Below are positions 48,817 through 58,916 of a DNA stretch of 64,000 nucleotides, piece by piece (the first letter of the stretch is position 1; each line of letters starts with the position of its first letter). The notes under the pieces are model-generated. The model saw only the letters and a list, made by a program, of their open reading frames with translations. It did not search any database and was not told the DNA's origin. The DNA is taken from positions 682,001 to 746,000 of the forward strand of contig OW568864.1 in assembly GCA_938743325.2 (NCBI GenBank). Reading direction: 5' to 3'. The translations under genes were made by a program, and so were the position numbers. The stretch comes from Pycnococcus provasolii (lineage: Eukaryota; Chlorophyta; Pseudoscourfieldiophyceae; Pseudoscourfieldiales; Pycnococcaceae).

Positions 48817-51213
48817 TCACGCAGTCAGCGACTTCTCCTTCGACTCCAATTTCTTCACCTTGAGCAAACTAACGAGCGACAGCAAGCCAAGCGCTCCCGC
48901 ACCTGTGAAGGCTGCGCGCGCCGCGAAGGAAGCCAACGCAGACGCCGCACTCGCCTCAACCGATGCGCTCAGCACGGTGCCCACATTCATCAGCATCGTG
49001 GCAACGAGAGCCTTGATCGTCGCACCCTGCGTGAGCGCAACGCGCTGCAGCGCACGCTCCGCCTCGAGAGCGCGCACGCGCACCTTAATGTCTCCCTGCT
49101 CCATCCCCTTGATCGTGTTCGACATGTCCTCGATCATGTTCGGGCCCTTGAACAGGTTTGCCACAGCCCTGTTCTGGCGCCCGAAAGCCTTGGCGGCATT
49201 CTTGCGAAGGCGCTCGCTGCTGCCGCCATCGAGCACAAGCTCGCGTGCGTAGGGGCGTGCAATCTCGCCAAAGTCGAAGCGCGGCTCAAGGCTCTTGCCA
49301 ATGCCGTCGAGGACGGTGAATGCGCGGATGCAGAACGTGAGGCTGGCGGGGAAGCGGAACGGCTGGTCCTGTCCCACGGCGAGAAGATCCTCGCCAATGT
49401 TGTTGAGAATCTCTTTCCTCTTCGCCGCCTTCTCCTCCTTCGTTCGCTGCGGCTTGAAGGAATCTTCGTACTCCGTTCCCTTATCGTCCGCCTCCTTCTT
49501 CTGGCCTATCAGACGCTGGCGGAAGCTCTTCAGGAAGAATCGGCCCGTGCGGCGCACCGCCACGCGATCCGCGGACGGCACGAGGATGCCCATCGCCACG
49601 AGCGCGTCGAGCGCCTTGTCGACGTCGTCTTCATACACGCTGTAGAAGAGGTCGCGCAGGCCACCCTTCACGTCACCCTGCAGCGCACCCATCATGCCAA
49701 AGTCGTAGAAGATGATCTGCCCCGTCTTCTTGTCCACGGCAATGTTCCCGGGGTGCGGGTCGGCGTGAAAGAAGCCGTGCCGAAGAACCTGCTGCAGGTA
49801 CGACTCCACAGCGTACTTCGCGAGCTCTTTCCTGTCGAAGCCGAGCTTGTCGATGCCCTCGGCGTCGTTGATCTTCAGGCCAGGGCAGTACTCCATCACG
49901 AGAACGCGCTCGCAGGTGTAGTCCCACTGAATCTGCGGAACCTTGATCCAGTCCGCACCGGCGAAGTTGTCCTTGAACTGCTGGCAGTTGGCCGCCTCGA
50001 CGCGGTAGTCAATCTCGTCGTAGAGGATGCGCGCGCACTCGTCGTAGATGGCAACCCAGTCGCGCGCCGCGCCGTCCGTCTTCGGGTCCACCGCCTGGAA
50101 CCACTTGGCGAGCACGCGGAGATTCTTCAGGTCAACGTCGAAGAGCGACTTGAGACCAGGGCGCTGCACCTTGATGACCACCAGCTCGTTGTTCTTCTTC
50201 AGGCGCGCGAGGTGCACCTGCCCGAGCGACGCGGCGGAGAACGGCTCTTTCTCGATGCTCGCAAAGTCGTCAAACTTGTCGCCGAGCTCAGTCTTGATGA
50301 TCTCCATCGACTTCTCCGAGTCGAATGGCGGCACCTTGTCCTGCAGCTTCTCGAGCTCCTGGAGGTATTCCTTCGACAGCAGGTCAACGCGCGTCGAGAA
50401 CTGCTGTCCCACCTTGATGAACGTCGGTCCGAGGCGAAGCAGCTCGGCGCGAAGCCAGATGGCGAGCTCGCGCTTCTTGGCGCTCTGGTTCTCGGGTGTC
50501 ATTCCTCCTTCCATCTTCTTGTACGTTCCCTTCTTTCCAATCTTGAAGAGTCGGAAGGCGAAGACGACGGCAAACTTCCAGATCTCGAGCGTTCGCTGCA
50601 GGACGCCGTACGTCCTGAAGCGGTTCCACTTTCCCCCGGGCGCCTCCGCGACGACGGCTGCAGCGTCCCTTCCCATGGCAACGGGCGCGTCACCCCCTGC
50701 CGCGGACCTCCAGTCGCCGCGCGGTTCCTCCGACGACGGCGGTGGCGTTGGCGTCGGCGCGCCGTTTCCGTTCGCCTCGGGAAGTGCCTTCTCGAGTGCG
50801 GCGCGTTCTCCCGACGTTTCCGATGTGCTCGTTGCGTACGACTTCTCGAGCGCCTCCGCTGCGCGCGCGGTGCTCTGCTTGTTGTCCTTATTATTATTAT
50901 CTTCGGGTCCTGATCCAGATCCTGACGACGGCGTTTCAACCGTCGCGACACGGCGTCTCATCATCCCATTTCCTCCTCTTGTGTTGTAATAATCCGATTT
51001 TCTGTGAGGGACGTTGGTGATGCCAAATGACGACGACGAAGAACGCACCACAACTGAAGATGGAACAGCGTTGTGACGAGCAGCACGAGCACGAGCACCA
51101 CGAGCACCACGGACAGGGAGCGGTGCGATTCCTCTGAGACCTTGAGAGCCCCTGAGAGCCCCTGAGGCACCCTTGTGTGCTGCCGAGACCTGATAGGAAG
51201 GCGCCATCATCAT
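48817..51213 (-). CDS. Plastid ABC1/UbiB atypical kinase, ABC1K7/8-like
   Basis: 798 residues with an Ala/Ser/Arg-rich plastid-type N-terminus (~1-130). The ABC1 kinase part (~265-600) shows the KxGQ motif FIKVGQQFSTRVDLL, the Ala-rich loop SAASLGQVHLARLK, VVIKVQRPGL, MEYCPGLKIND, the catalytic loop HGFFHADPHPGNIA and YDFGMMG. The C-terminal part (RFPASLTFCIRAFTVLDGIG, then ALEAERALQRVAL and hydrophobic segments) matches plant ABC1K8/ABC1K7 (OSA1/SIA1), chloroplast envelope kinases linked to iron, lipid and oxidative stress. Clade assignment is from memory of those sequences. It is head to head with pyruvate kinase. Confidence 0.9.
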   Translation of the reverse strand: MMMAPSYQVSAAHKGASGALRGSQGLRGIAPLPVRGARGARARAARHNAVPSSVVVRSSSSSFGITNVPHRKSDYYNTRGGNGMMRRRVATVETPSSGSGSGPEDNNNKDNKQSTARAAEALEKSYATSTSETSGERAALEKALPEANGNGAPTPTPPPSSEEPRGDWRSAAGGDAPVAMGRDAAAVVAEAPGGKWNRFRTYGVLQRTLEIWKFAVVFAFRLFKIGKKGTYKKMEGGMTPENQSAKKRELAIWLRAELLRLGPTFIKVGQQFSTRVDLLSKEYLQELEKLQDKVPPFDSEKSMEIIKTELGDKFDDFASIEKEPFSAASLGQVHLARLKKNNELVVIKVQRPGLKSLFDVDLKNLRVLAKWFQAVDPKTDGAARDWVAIYDECARILYDEIDYRVEAANCQQFKDNFAGADWIKVPQIQWDYTCERVLVMEYCPGLKINDAEGIDKLGFDRKELAKYAVESYLQQVLRHGFFHADPHPGNIAVDKKTGQIIFYDFGMMGALQGDVKGGLRDLFYSVYEDDVDKALDALVAMGILVPSADRVAVRRTGRFFLKSFRQRLIGQKKEADDKGTEYEDSFKPQRTKEEKAAKRKEILNNIGEDLLAVGQDQPFRFPASLTFCIRAFTVLDGIGKSLEPRFDFGEIARPYARELVLDGGSSERLRKNAAKAFGRQNRAVANLFKGPNMIEDMSNTIKGMEQGDIKVRVRALEAERALQRVALTQGATIKALVATMLMNVGTVLSASVEASAASALASFAARAAFTGAGALGLLSLVSLLKVKKLESKEKSLTA

Positions 51214-52356
51214 CCGTTGCGCAACGGTTGTTTTTTACAGGGCAGGGCAAGGCGGAGCGACGTCACCTGCCCCCCGTTGAGAAGTCCTTTCTTGGGGGAG
51301 GAGGAGAGGAGGGGGTCCCTGGCAGCCGCAGTGAGGAGGAGTCTCTGCCGCAGATTAGATACGCTCGCCCCCGACCAGATCCCCCGACCCTGATCTCGGC
51401 GGCGAGGCAAAACCACCCACTCCACTCCCCCAAGGATTCCCGTGATCTCCGATAGGAAGCCCTGCTATTGGCTGGATTGTCGGTTGAGCCCCCAGGGTTG
51501 AGAGCCACCCCAGGCAGCCAGGGGTTGAGCCGGTTGTTTGGCTTTTGGTGGTGGTGGACTGGTGGTGGTGCTGTAGTGAAAAGGGAAAACCGTGGGGAGC
51601 CGTGAGCATGGTCACGTGAGCTCATGGTGAGGACTGAGGAGGCATGGTAGTACTATTTGGTGAGGTCTCTTCTTGTTGCTTCGGCCTGGTGGTGGTGGTG
51701 GTGGCGCCTGGCTGGCAAACAATTTGGCAAACATCCCGTGTCCGGGAAGTGTGTCCGGGATGTTGTTGGTTCCCTTTGCCGTGTAGGTTAGCCGTGTGCC
51801 ACCTGCGACTTGAGTTGCGACTTGCAGCAGGCAAGTTGCAAGACGGCCAGTTCCTTTCACCTGTTTCTCTCTTTTTTTTCTGTTTTCGACGAGGAACTCC
51901 TCGAGGAACTGGAGGATTTTTCGTTTTCGTTTTTCCTTTTTCCTCTTCGTTTTCGTCTCATCAGTTGTCAGTGGTCTCACGAATGAACTTTGGCGACGTG
52001 GTGCCTGGTGGCGGCCGAGACAGGGCCGAGACGAGGCGTGTGATTTTTTTCTACAAGGCACTCCAAGGGCCTTCCCAGCACTGACCCAGTATTTGCGTGC
52101 GGTAATTTTAGTTCGCGCCCGCCCGCCCGCCGGTTCTCGTCTGCCGTCCCATCGACCATCGTCGAGGCCCAGGCACCAGCCCCCCCCCGCCCGCCCATCA
52201 ATCCTCCTCACTTCCTCAGGCAGGCGGCCGGCCGGCTGGCCATCCATCCTCCAGAATACCAGCACCGGCAGCGGCGGCGGCGGCGGCCGTTTCGTACCGT
52301 TCCCCCCTTTGCCTTTGAACTTGCCTTTGAACCTTTTTTTTTATAAAGTACCAATC
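51214..52356. other. 1.1 kb head-to-head intergenic region
   Basis: No supported gene. GGTGGTGGTGG runs (51545-51570, 51689-51703), a pyrimidine-rich TTTTCGTTTTTCC tract (51915-51955) and very GC-rich CGCCCGCC and CGGCCGG runs (52115-52240) are seen. Just before the pyruvate kinase ATG is TTTTTTTTTATAAAGTA (52337-52350), a TATA-like element. Confidence 0.5.
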
Positions 52357-54534
52357 ATGTCCCTCCCTCACACGGCATCGTCGAAGTGGACCATCAAACA
52401 ACCACCTCTCGCGGAGATGAACTTCACGCAGCAACGCGCGCACTACGCCAGAACCATGTCCGTGTCGTCCTCCATGGGCGGATACGACGCGTCCACGGAC
52501 GATAACTTAGCCACGACCATCCTTGCCAAGTACACGAGGTCGTCCAACTTAAGGACGACAGCCACGCAGCTTATCGGCACCATAGGACCGGCGTGCAACA
52601 ACGTCGAAACGCTCAGCGAAATGCTGCGTGCGGGAATGACCGTCGCGCGCTTCGACTTCTCAGCCTTCACGCTCGACTACCACATCAAGGCGCACAGAAC
52701 GCTCAGCGAGGCGATGAAAAACACCGGCTTCCTCTGTGCAACCATGGTGGACACCAAGGGACCGGAGATACAGGTGGTGCGAGACAAGTACGTCGACGAA
52801 CACGGGGATGTGCGAATCTCCAAGCACGCGCTGCACTTCTCCGAGGGAAGCACGGTGAGTCTCACCGCAGATACCACGCAAAGCTGCTCGAACGCGACTT
52901 TGCCCGTCTCGTACAGCCGCATACACGGCGTGCTCGAGCCAGGCGACCGCATCATCGTCACGAGGTACCTCATCACGGGAACGAACAGCGACTCCGTCAC
53001 GCTCGAGGTGACGGGCTTTGAGGGGCAGGACGTCGTCTGCCGCGTCGTCGTTGGGGCAACGCTCGACGGTGCACTGAACATGTTCCTCAAAAAGGCGGAC
53101 AGCACGCCCGTGAGAACGGACCTGCCAATCATCTCCAAGGAGGACCAGGACATGGTGCAGTCGTTCTACAGTGCCACGAGGAGCCTTGACTTCCTCGCCG
53201 TGTCCTACACCAGCTGCAAGGCTGACATCGTCAACGCAAGGCAGCTGTGCAAGGGCATAGGAGCGCCGGAAACGAGCATCCTCGCTAAGTTGGAGAATCT
53301 GTTCTCGCTCGACAACTTCGACGAGCTCGTCGTCGAGTCGGACGGCGTGGTGCTCAGCAGAGGGCGGCTGGGGCAGGATGTGCCCGTGGAGAAGTTCCCG
53401 CGCGTGCAGAAGCATCTCATCAAGCAGTGCAACATCCACGGAAAGCTCATATGGATCACGCGCGTCGTCGACACGATGAGCGAGGCGCCGCGTCCCACGC
53501 GAGCCGAGGCGACGGATGTCGCAAATGCCGTCATGGACGGTGCGGACGGAATCATGCTTGGCGCGGAAACCTTGCGAGGCCTGCACCCCGTGACTTCCAT
53601 TGAGACGGTGCTGCAGATTGCTCGCGAGGCGGAAAGCTATTACATACGAACGGGAGCCGCGGACAACCACTTCCAGTCTCTCGTTGAGGCTAACCGAGGG
53701 GATGTCACAGGATCCTTTCAGAAGATGAGTTCCGTCGAGGCGTGCGCGAGCTCCGTCGTTCGTGCGAGCTCGAAGCTCGGGGCTGCCGCGATCATATGCT
53801 TCGCCAGCACAGGAACGACCGCGCGCCTCATCTCCAAGTGGCGTCCAGCGGTTCCCGTGATTTGTGTCGTTCAGCCACGCCTCAAGGCTTCCAACGGCCT
53901 GCACTGGCAGTTCAGCGGGCTTGGGCTCGCTAAGCAGCTTCTCGCATGCAGAGGCGTCATTCCCATGCTCTCCTCGGCGGTGATTGGACCGTTCAACGCG
54001 GGCGAAGAAGATGGAAGTGGGCGGCGTACGATGACCGCTGGCGGATCGGCGGCGCCTCTTAGGGATGCGTTGAGGTACGGCATTGAGCTGGGTCTATTTG
54101 AGCACGGGGCGAACGACCACGTCGTGATTACAACCAAGCTTGGTGGAGACCACACCATCAAGGTGGTGAACGTCGACGAGATGCTTGCCCAAAGCATGGG
54201 CACCCGCAAGTCAAGTGCCATGTTCACCGATGCGTCGAGCTATGAAAATCTCGCCGATTTGAGCCCGACGTCCAGATCCTCGCGCTCGAATAGCTCCGCA
54301 TCGCTACGTCGCTCGTCGCTGCACCCTAACAAGCTCTTCTCGAACAGCCTGCCGAGTGCAGCGCGGCCAGTACCCGAATCTGCGCCGGCTCCGGCAACAG
54401 TATCGGAAGACGTGGCAAGTCGTCTGATGCAGGGTGATACGGCGGAGGGAGCAGCTCACGATTATCTGCGCGAGCTAGAGAGACGCCTGGAACAGTCAGG
54501 CGTGTCCTCTCGGCCTGATACGCCATCTGGATGA
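52357..54534 (+). CDS. Pyruvate kinase, plant cytosolic type, with tail
   Basis: 725 residues from the ATG at 52357. Catalyses phosphoenolpyruvate + ADP to pyruvate + ATP. Motifs: QLIGTIGPACNNVETL, ARFDFSAF (plant enzymes have FDFSWG), MVDTKGPEI, SILAKLENL with the catalytic Lys, PTRAEATDVANAVMDGADGIM and GAETLRGLHPV. The metal-site loop reads VVLSRGRLGQDV where most enzymes have RGDLG and plant cytosolic ones RGNLG. Residues ~1-65 and the last ~95 (Ser/Pro-rich, then a short helix DYLRELERRLE) are extensions beyond the ~510-residue core. No transit peptide is obvious. No TGTAA follows; AATAAA does. Confidence 0.93.
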   Translation: MSLPHTASSKWTIKQPPLAEMNFTQQRAHYARTMSVSSSMGGYDASTDDNLATTILAKYTRSSNLRTTATQLIGTIGPACNNVETLSEMLRAGMTVARFDFSAFTLDYHIKAHRTLSEAMKNTGFLCATMVDTKGPEIQVVRDKYVDEHGDVRISKHALHFSEGSTVSLTADTTQSCSNATLPVSYSRIHGVLEPGDRIIVTRYLITGTNSDSVTLEVTGFEGQDVVCRVVVGATLDGALNMFLKKADSTPVRTDLPIISKEDQDMVQSFYSATRSLDFLAVSYTSCKADIVNARQLCKGIGAPETSILAKLENLFSLDNFDELVVESDGVVLSRGRLGQDVPVEKFPRVQKHLIKQCNIHGKLIWITRVVDTMSEAPRPTRAEATDVANAVMDGADGIMLGAETLRGLHPVTSIETVLQIAREAESYYIRTGAADNHFQSLVEANRGDVTGSFQKMSSVEACASSVVRASSKLGAAAIICFASTGTTARLISKWRPAVPVICVVQPRLKASNGLHWQFSGLGLAKQLLACRGVIPMLSSAVIGPFNAGEEDGSGRRTMTAGGSAAPLRDALRYGIELGLFEHGANDHVVITTKLGGDHTIKVVNVDEMLAQSMGTRKSSAMFTDASSYENLADLSPTSRSSRSNSSASLRRSSLHPNKLFSNSLPSAARPVPESAPAPATVSEDVASRLMQGDTAEGAAHDYLRELERRLEQSGVSSRPDTPSG

Positions 54535-54820
54535 GTCTTAGGATGGTCCACTTGCATTTTTTCTGCTGTTTTCAATAAAAAAAATCTTCCGACGACTTTT
54601 TTTTTAGATGAAAATTCTTTTCCACATTTATTTCTCCTCAACAAGGTGCCAGGGTCTTGATGCAACACACCGGTTTCACTGTTGTCAGCCGCCATGTACA
54701 AAGAAAGTCGCGCCGCTGAACGGTGAATGGTGAATGGTGTGAATGGACGACTTTTGGACGACAACTCTATTACATGACTGAATGAGCGATATTAGGCCAC
54801 GGCCATGGCCATTCTTCCTG

Positions 54821-56227
54821 TCATCTCGTCGGCGGCCTCATCAGAGCTCTCTGCTCGTGGTGTATTCTGTAGATGGTCTCCTTGTGCTCTTCTGGCATCT
54901 TCTCAAAGAACGACGAGCCGCCGCTCGAATTTGCCACCCAGTTGTCGAAGAATTCCGCACCAGCTAGCTTCTTGAGCACCTCCTGCGTGGTAACTCGCGC
55001 GTACTCGTACAGTGCTTGCAGCACGCTGTTCGCCGCCTTCTTCGTCTCCATGTCCTTGGATGCCATGCAGCTGAGAACATCTAACAACGTTTCCTCGCTC
55101 TGCAGCACATTGATCGCCTCCTCGTCGCGCGCGGTGTACACGTCCTCGACGTGGCGCGCAAGCAGATGTGCCGCCGCGGCGCGCCTCTGCATTTCCGCCT
55201 TGTGAGCTTCGTATTCCTCGTCGAGATTAAGCGTGCTATTCTCAGTACCTGGGCTAGCCTGCGCGTACAGCTCATCAAATTCCGTCGTGTCGCATATGCC
55301 AACGTCGATGATAGCTTCTGCGAGACTCTGGGCGATGGCGAGATTTCCATCTTGTATGCGCCGAACTTCCGTCAGCAGCTCAAAAGCCATGCGCTCAAGC
55401 TTGCGCAACTTCGTCGCGGCGAGGTTTGCTGCGGCAACTGCAGCCTTCCTTAGGATAGTCTGAGGTTCCACGCCGTCCTCGCTCGTCACGAGCAGTTGGT
55501 GTGCCGCGGACGCCGCGGCGAGCTGCGCGAAGGGGTTGGTCGCCGACGTGGCGTCGAGCAGCTGTTCGATGATGGCGAGTCGGCACCGCGAGTCGTTTGA
55601 AGCGAGCTCGACCACCAGGCTTGAGATGAGCACCTGTCCCGGTTCGGTGGCTGTGCCAAGCATGTACGCGACAGCGATGCTCGCACCGTCCTGCTCGTTG
55701 ATGACGCGCGAGTAGTTCCACCCTCTCTCTGCGATACTCTTCAGGTGGTTGAGTGCGACGAACTTGTCGCCGTCACTGACGCTGGACATGGACAGTATGT
55801 CTAGGAGAGTGGTAACTCCTCCGCACTCGATGAACTGGGCGACGAACCTCTCTCCTCCCGGCGCGTGAAGGAAGATTCCGACGACGTTCAGCTGCAGTGA
55901 CATCTCGAAGTTTGTGAGGTACGTGAGCCTGAGGTAGGCGTTGACGCGCGCGAAGAAGAGCGACGCGGCGTTGTCGCAGTACCTGTCAATTTCCGCGGCT
56001 GTTTTCCCTAGTCCAAATTTGAGAAAGTCCCTGAGCATCTTGACACGAATGATGCGTCCTCCGACGTCCCACCTGTTTGCGGAGACGCGTATCGGCTTGT
56101 TGAGCTGATTATGTTTTTGTCTTTGGATGGCTGTAGAGGGCACGCGCCGGCCGTCGACTTCCGCTATGGCGAAGTCCAAGTGAGACACCGATAAGCCATT
56201 TGTATCTTGTTGAGTCGCGGACGTCAT
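54821..56227 (-). CDS. ARMH1-like armadillo helical protein
   Basis: 468 residues. Residues ~55-175 (GGRIIRVKMLRDFLKFGLGK, ASLFFARVNAYLRLTYLT, VVGIFLHAPGGERFVAQFIE, CGGVTTLLDILSM) resemble human ARMH1/C1orf228, an armadillo-like protein found mainly in ciliated organisms. The rest is alpha-helical with armadillo-type repeats (QLAAASAAHQLLVTSEDGV, MASKDMETKKAANSVLQALY). Function is not established; a ciliary scaffold role is inference from distribution. TTACA (minus TGTAA) lies ~50 bp past the stop. Confidence 0.65.
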   Translation of the reverse strand: MTSATQQDTNGLSVSHLDFAIAEVDGRRVPSTAIQRQKHNQLNKPIRVSANRWDVGGRIIRVKMLRDFLKFGLGKTAAEIDRYCDNAASLFFARVNAYLRLTYLTNFEMSLQLNVVGIFLHAPGGERFVAQFIECGGVTTLLDILSMSSVSDGDKFVALNHLKSIAERGWNYSRVINEQDGASIAVAYMLGTATEPGQVLISSLVVELASNDSRCRLAIIEQLLDATSATNPFAQLAAASAAHQLLVTSEDGVEPQTILRKAAVAAANLAATKLRKLERMAFELLTEVRRIQDGNLAIAQSLAEAIIDVGICDTTEFDELYAQASPGTENSTLNLDEEYEAHKAEMQRRAAAAHLLARHVEDVYTARDEEAINVLQSEETLLDVLSCMASKDMETKKAANSVLQALYEYARVTTQEVLKKLAGAEFFDNWVANSSGGSSFFEKMPEEHKETIYRIHHEQRALMRPPTR

Positions 56228-57035
56228 CAGACTTCTCTGAACTCACAAGTAACAAAGACTGAACACACTAAACACTAAACGCTGATAAAGGCCACGTAAA
56301 GTCTCTTAAGTTACACTTAAGATACGTTAAGCTACTATGGAGTACTCACTAGACTAGTTAGTTCTTATGGAGTGACAAATGAGCGCAAGAATGAATGAGA
56401 AAATGAAACCCAAAAGGAGCTCACTATTACTTTAATGGCCGAGAACGTTGGCAAGAAATGGCCAGACGAGACGGTTGGTTGACTGTAAAGTTTAACCTAC
56501 TACTGCCCACCAGCCAGACTTCATTGAGCACACCGAGCTTCTTCTTGACGACTCCAGTCACCCAACTGGAGTGCCAGTGCATGCGTTTTGAGCTCGTTTT
56601 TTTTCCGTTTTCGCCTCTTTCGCCGATCGCCTTTTCGGGTAAGTGTTTCTTGCGCGCTGGCAAGTGGCAAGTGGCAAGGGAAGTGCGCCGGTCAAGTTTG
56701 CCGTGGAGCCGGTGGAGGGAAGAGTAAGTGCGTCCATCTTGCCCACCTACCTCTCTCGAGTCTCGGCCGGTATTTTCGAGTCTCGGCCGGTACAGTATTT
56801 TATCACGGTCGCTTGGCGCAGTGGCGCTTGCCGCTTGCGCGTGATAAAGAGGTGTGATAATAATTAATAAAGTTTGATTCTTGACCACCTTTGAAACTCT
56901 TAAGGAAGGCGAAGGGGAAGAACATAATTATGCCTACCTTTATAGGCTCATACCGACCTCTCATACCGGCCGCGTACAGTAAAAAGTAGTCGCTGGAGTG
57001 GTGGAGCCTTACAGATGCACATTCATGCAAGACAT
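56228..57035. other. Intergenic region before the transposon
   Basis: No supported gene. A GGCAAGTGGCAAGTGGCAAGG repeat (56658-56680) and a duplicated GAGTCTCGGCCGGTA (56756-56792) occur. TGGCGCAGTGG at ~56815 looks like a tRNA A box, but no convincing tRNA can be folded. Confidence 0.4.
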
Positions 57036-57303
57036 TAAAGGGCTGGGTTCACCAAGACTGCCCCTCAACCCGTGCCCCCCCTACCAGCTACGTCGGTGGT
57101 GTATGTTGGGTGGTTTTAGTGGTTGAATATGCTTCCTATATGTCCAAAGAAATATGCTGCAACTTTATCTCGTCTCAAACGGACGCGTACTCGCTGAGAT
57201 CGGCAAACCCCTAATTGAAACCCCTAATTGAAACCCCTAATCCCGACCAGAATGGTCGGGGCCGACAAAAATAGTCGGGGCATAATCACTGAAACAAAGT
57301 TGT

Positions 57304-57924
57304 TCACTCTTCGTTACTATTAAAGGTAGCCGCTATCTCGCTTTCGATGAAACCATAGTCTAGATCCAAAGCGGAGCGATGCGTCTTTGACTCCTTCACG
57401 AATTTTTGGATCAATTCGTATGATGAAGAGTGCTCATCCGTTTTGTATGCTCGTCGATACGTTCTTGCACGCCGTGCAAAGCGCCGTATTCTACTCAATG
57501 GAAGGTTCATCTTTGATAAAGACGTCTCCACATTCTCTCTCAAGTGAGCGCTAGTCTCTATGTCTCTAGTCTCTATGTCTCGCGCGCCCTCGTCGTCGTC
57601 GATGAAGCACTCCTTCGCGTGCACGCCTCGCTGGTCAAGCGTGAAAGAGCCGCCATTTGCGACGAAATCACCCCACCAGCGCCGCAACGTATCTCCCGAA
57701 ATTCCGAATGGTTTCCCACAACGCTCGGCGAGTGCATGCACACTCTCCACGGTTGACTCATCTTGATTGGCGCGGCGTAGTCGAGCGATCGAGCGAGATC
57801 GGGATGACAACTCTATGCCGTACCAGCGGCATGCTCGAGCCTGGGTGGCGAGTCGGAGTTGCAGGGCTGATGAGGTCGATGTGACTCTATCTTCATTTCC
57901 GTGAAGGAGACTTACATCGTCCAT
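57304..57924 (-). CDS. Transposon ORF with helix-turn-helix of transposase type
   Basis: 206 residues from the ATG at 57924. The middle (ALAERCGKPFGISGDTLRRW, WGDFVANGGSFTLDQRGVHA) reads like the DNA-binding N-terminal part of DDE transposases found in many algae and plants, where a helix-turn-helix is followed by a sentence of the form F.L..RG.H. A repeated ARDIETRDIETS acidic piece and a basic C-terminal part (LSRIRRFARRARTYRRAYK) follow. No catalytic acidic triad is seen. It may act as a DNA-binding accessory protein or be a decayed transposase. Confidence 0.55.
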   Translation of the reverse strand: MDDVSLLHGNEDRVTSTSSALQLRLATQARACRWYGIELSSRSRSIARLRRANQDESTVESVHALAERCGKPFGISGDTLRRWWGDFVANGGSFTLDQRGVHAKECFIDDDEGARDIETRDIETSAHLRENVETSLSKMNLPLSRIRRFARRARTYRRAYKTDEHSSSYELIQKFVKESKTHRSALDLDYGFIESEIAATFNSNEE

Positions 57925-58004
57925 TTGACGCACTCCCTGTAAGATATTTGAAAGGTTGGTTGAGGATTGAGTTAGTCAAGGTGGTGTCATCACCGTCCTG
58001 GTGA

Positions 58005-58556
58005 TCACGTCCTCATCAGCACGGTGAAGGCGTCATGAACACCACCAGTACGTACCTCTTCAAGTATCCGCACGAATGCGCGGCACGTCTCCGCGTGCGC
58101 TTCGGCACCCTCCGCGCTAGTCTCCGAGCGCCTCCTCTTCTCACGCTCCTTCCGACGGCAACGAAGCCTCTCTTCCCTTTTCCGTTTCGATTGCTCCCGG
58201 CGCTGCTCAATGTCCGTTGCCATCACCCCAGCCACCTTTGTTGGGGTGAAGTGCTGCACCTGCTCTCGTCTCTCGCGCTCATCCTTGCTAAGAACCCTCG
58301 AGTACAGCCCCTCCTCCACCCACGATCTGAAAGCACGTGCGTTCAACCACGCCTTGTCTTCAGTGTCGAAGTAGTGGTCTCCGGTCCACAGCTCGTGCGC
58401 GCTCGTAATCTCGACGGGTTTCGTTGCCCTCTTCGTCTGCACTTTCAGTCTGATCCAATACTTTCCATTCGTCGCTTTCGTGACACGCGGCCGCCACTGT
58501 GCTGTGCGTTTCCACTCCTTAAGCTGCGCATCAGCTGCGTCTTGACGCTCCGGCAT
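58005..58556 (-). CDS. Transposon-borne hypothetical basic protein
   Basis: 183 residues, no family recognised. The N-terminal ~85 residues look folded (QWRPRVTKATNGKYWIRLKV, ITSAHELWTGDHYFDTEDKA with conserved Trp/His). A strongly charged helix follows (RREQSKRKREERLRCRRKER). It lies 80 bp upstream of the helix-turn-helix ORF on the same strand and within the same inverted repeats. Confidence 0.5.
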   Translation of the reverse strand: MPERQDAADAQLKEWKRTAQWRPRVTKATNGKYWIRLKVQTKRATKPVEITSAHELWTGDHYFDTEDKAWLNARAFRSWVEEGLYSRVLSKDERERREQVQHFTPTKVAGVMATDIEQRREQSKRKREERLRCRRKEREKRRRSETSAEGAEAHAETCRAFVRILEEVRTGGVHDAFTVLMRT

Positions 58557-58916
58557 GGCTGTGAGTGGTCGATGTGTGTGTGTGAATCTTGAAAGTTAGT
58601 TTCCCCCTTCAGTTCTTGGCCGTTTGAGCTCATCCTTGGTGTTTTGGAAAGCTCTTTTCACGCTCTATTCAACCGTACTGCGCCCATGAAGAGAACGCAC
58701 CTTAACAAAAAGTTGAGACGTCGAATCACAATTTCCACGCGTTAGTTCGCCATGGGCGCGCCGCCATCCGCCTCAGACGAGGGTTTCTGATAGCCGTAAT
58801 GGCCACCTTATCTCGAGAAAAAATGCTCTGAAGGGGGAAATCGGGGAACCGTCCTGGGGGCAGTCTTGGTGAACCCAGCCCTTTATTGCAAGACATTCCA
58901 AGAAGGACGACGGTTC

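Larger units (their letters stand above)
57036..58885. mobile_element. 1.85 kb DNA transposon with 29-bp perfect TIRs
   Basis: The ends are perfect 29-bp inverted repeats: 57036-57064 begins TAAAGGGCTGGGTTCACC and 58857-58885 is its reverse complement. The 10-bp TGCAAGACAT flanks both sides (57026-57035 and 58887-58896, with one extra T on the right), a target-site duplication. A 9-11-bp duplication is typical of Mutator-like elements, but short TIRs leave the superfamily open. Inside are two minus-strand ORFs and no DDE catalytic domain, so it looks non-autonomous. Perfect ends suggest recent insertion. Confidence 0.85.

Noticed and set aside
56811-56892. tRNA-like sequence with an A box (TGGCGCAGTGG) and GATTCTTGACC end
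   Set aside because: No B box of the GGTTCGANTCC type and no cloverleaf with a clear anticodon arm could be drawn.
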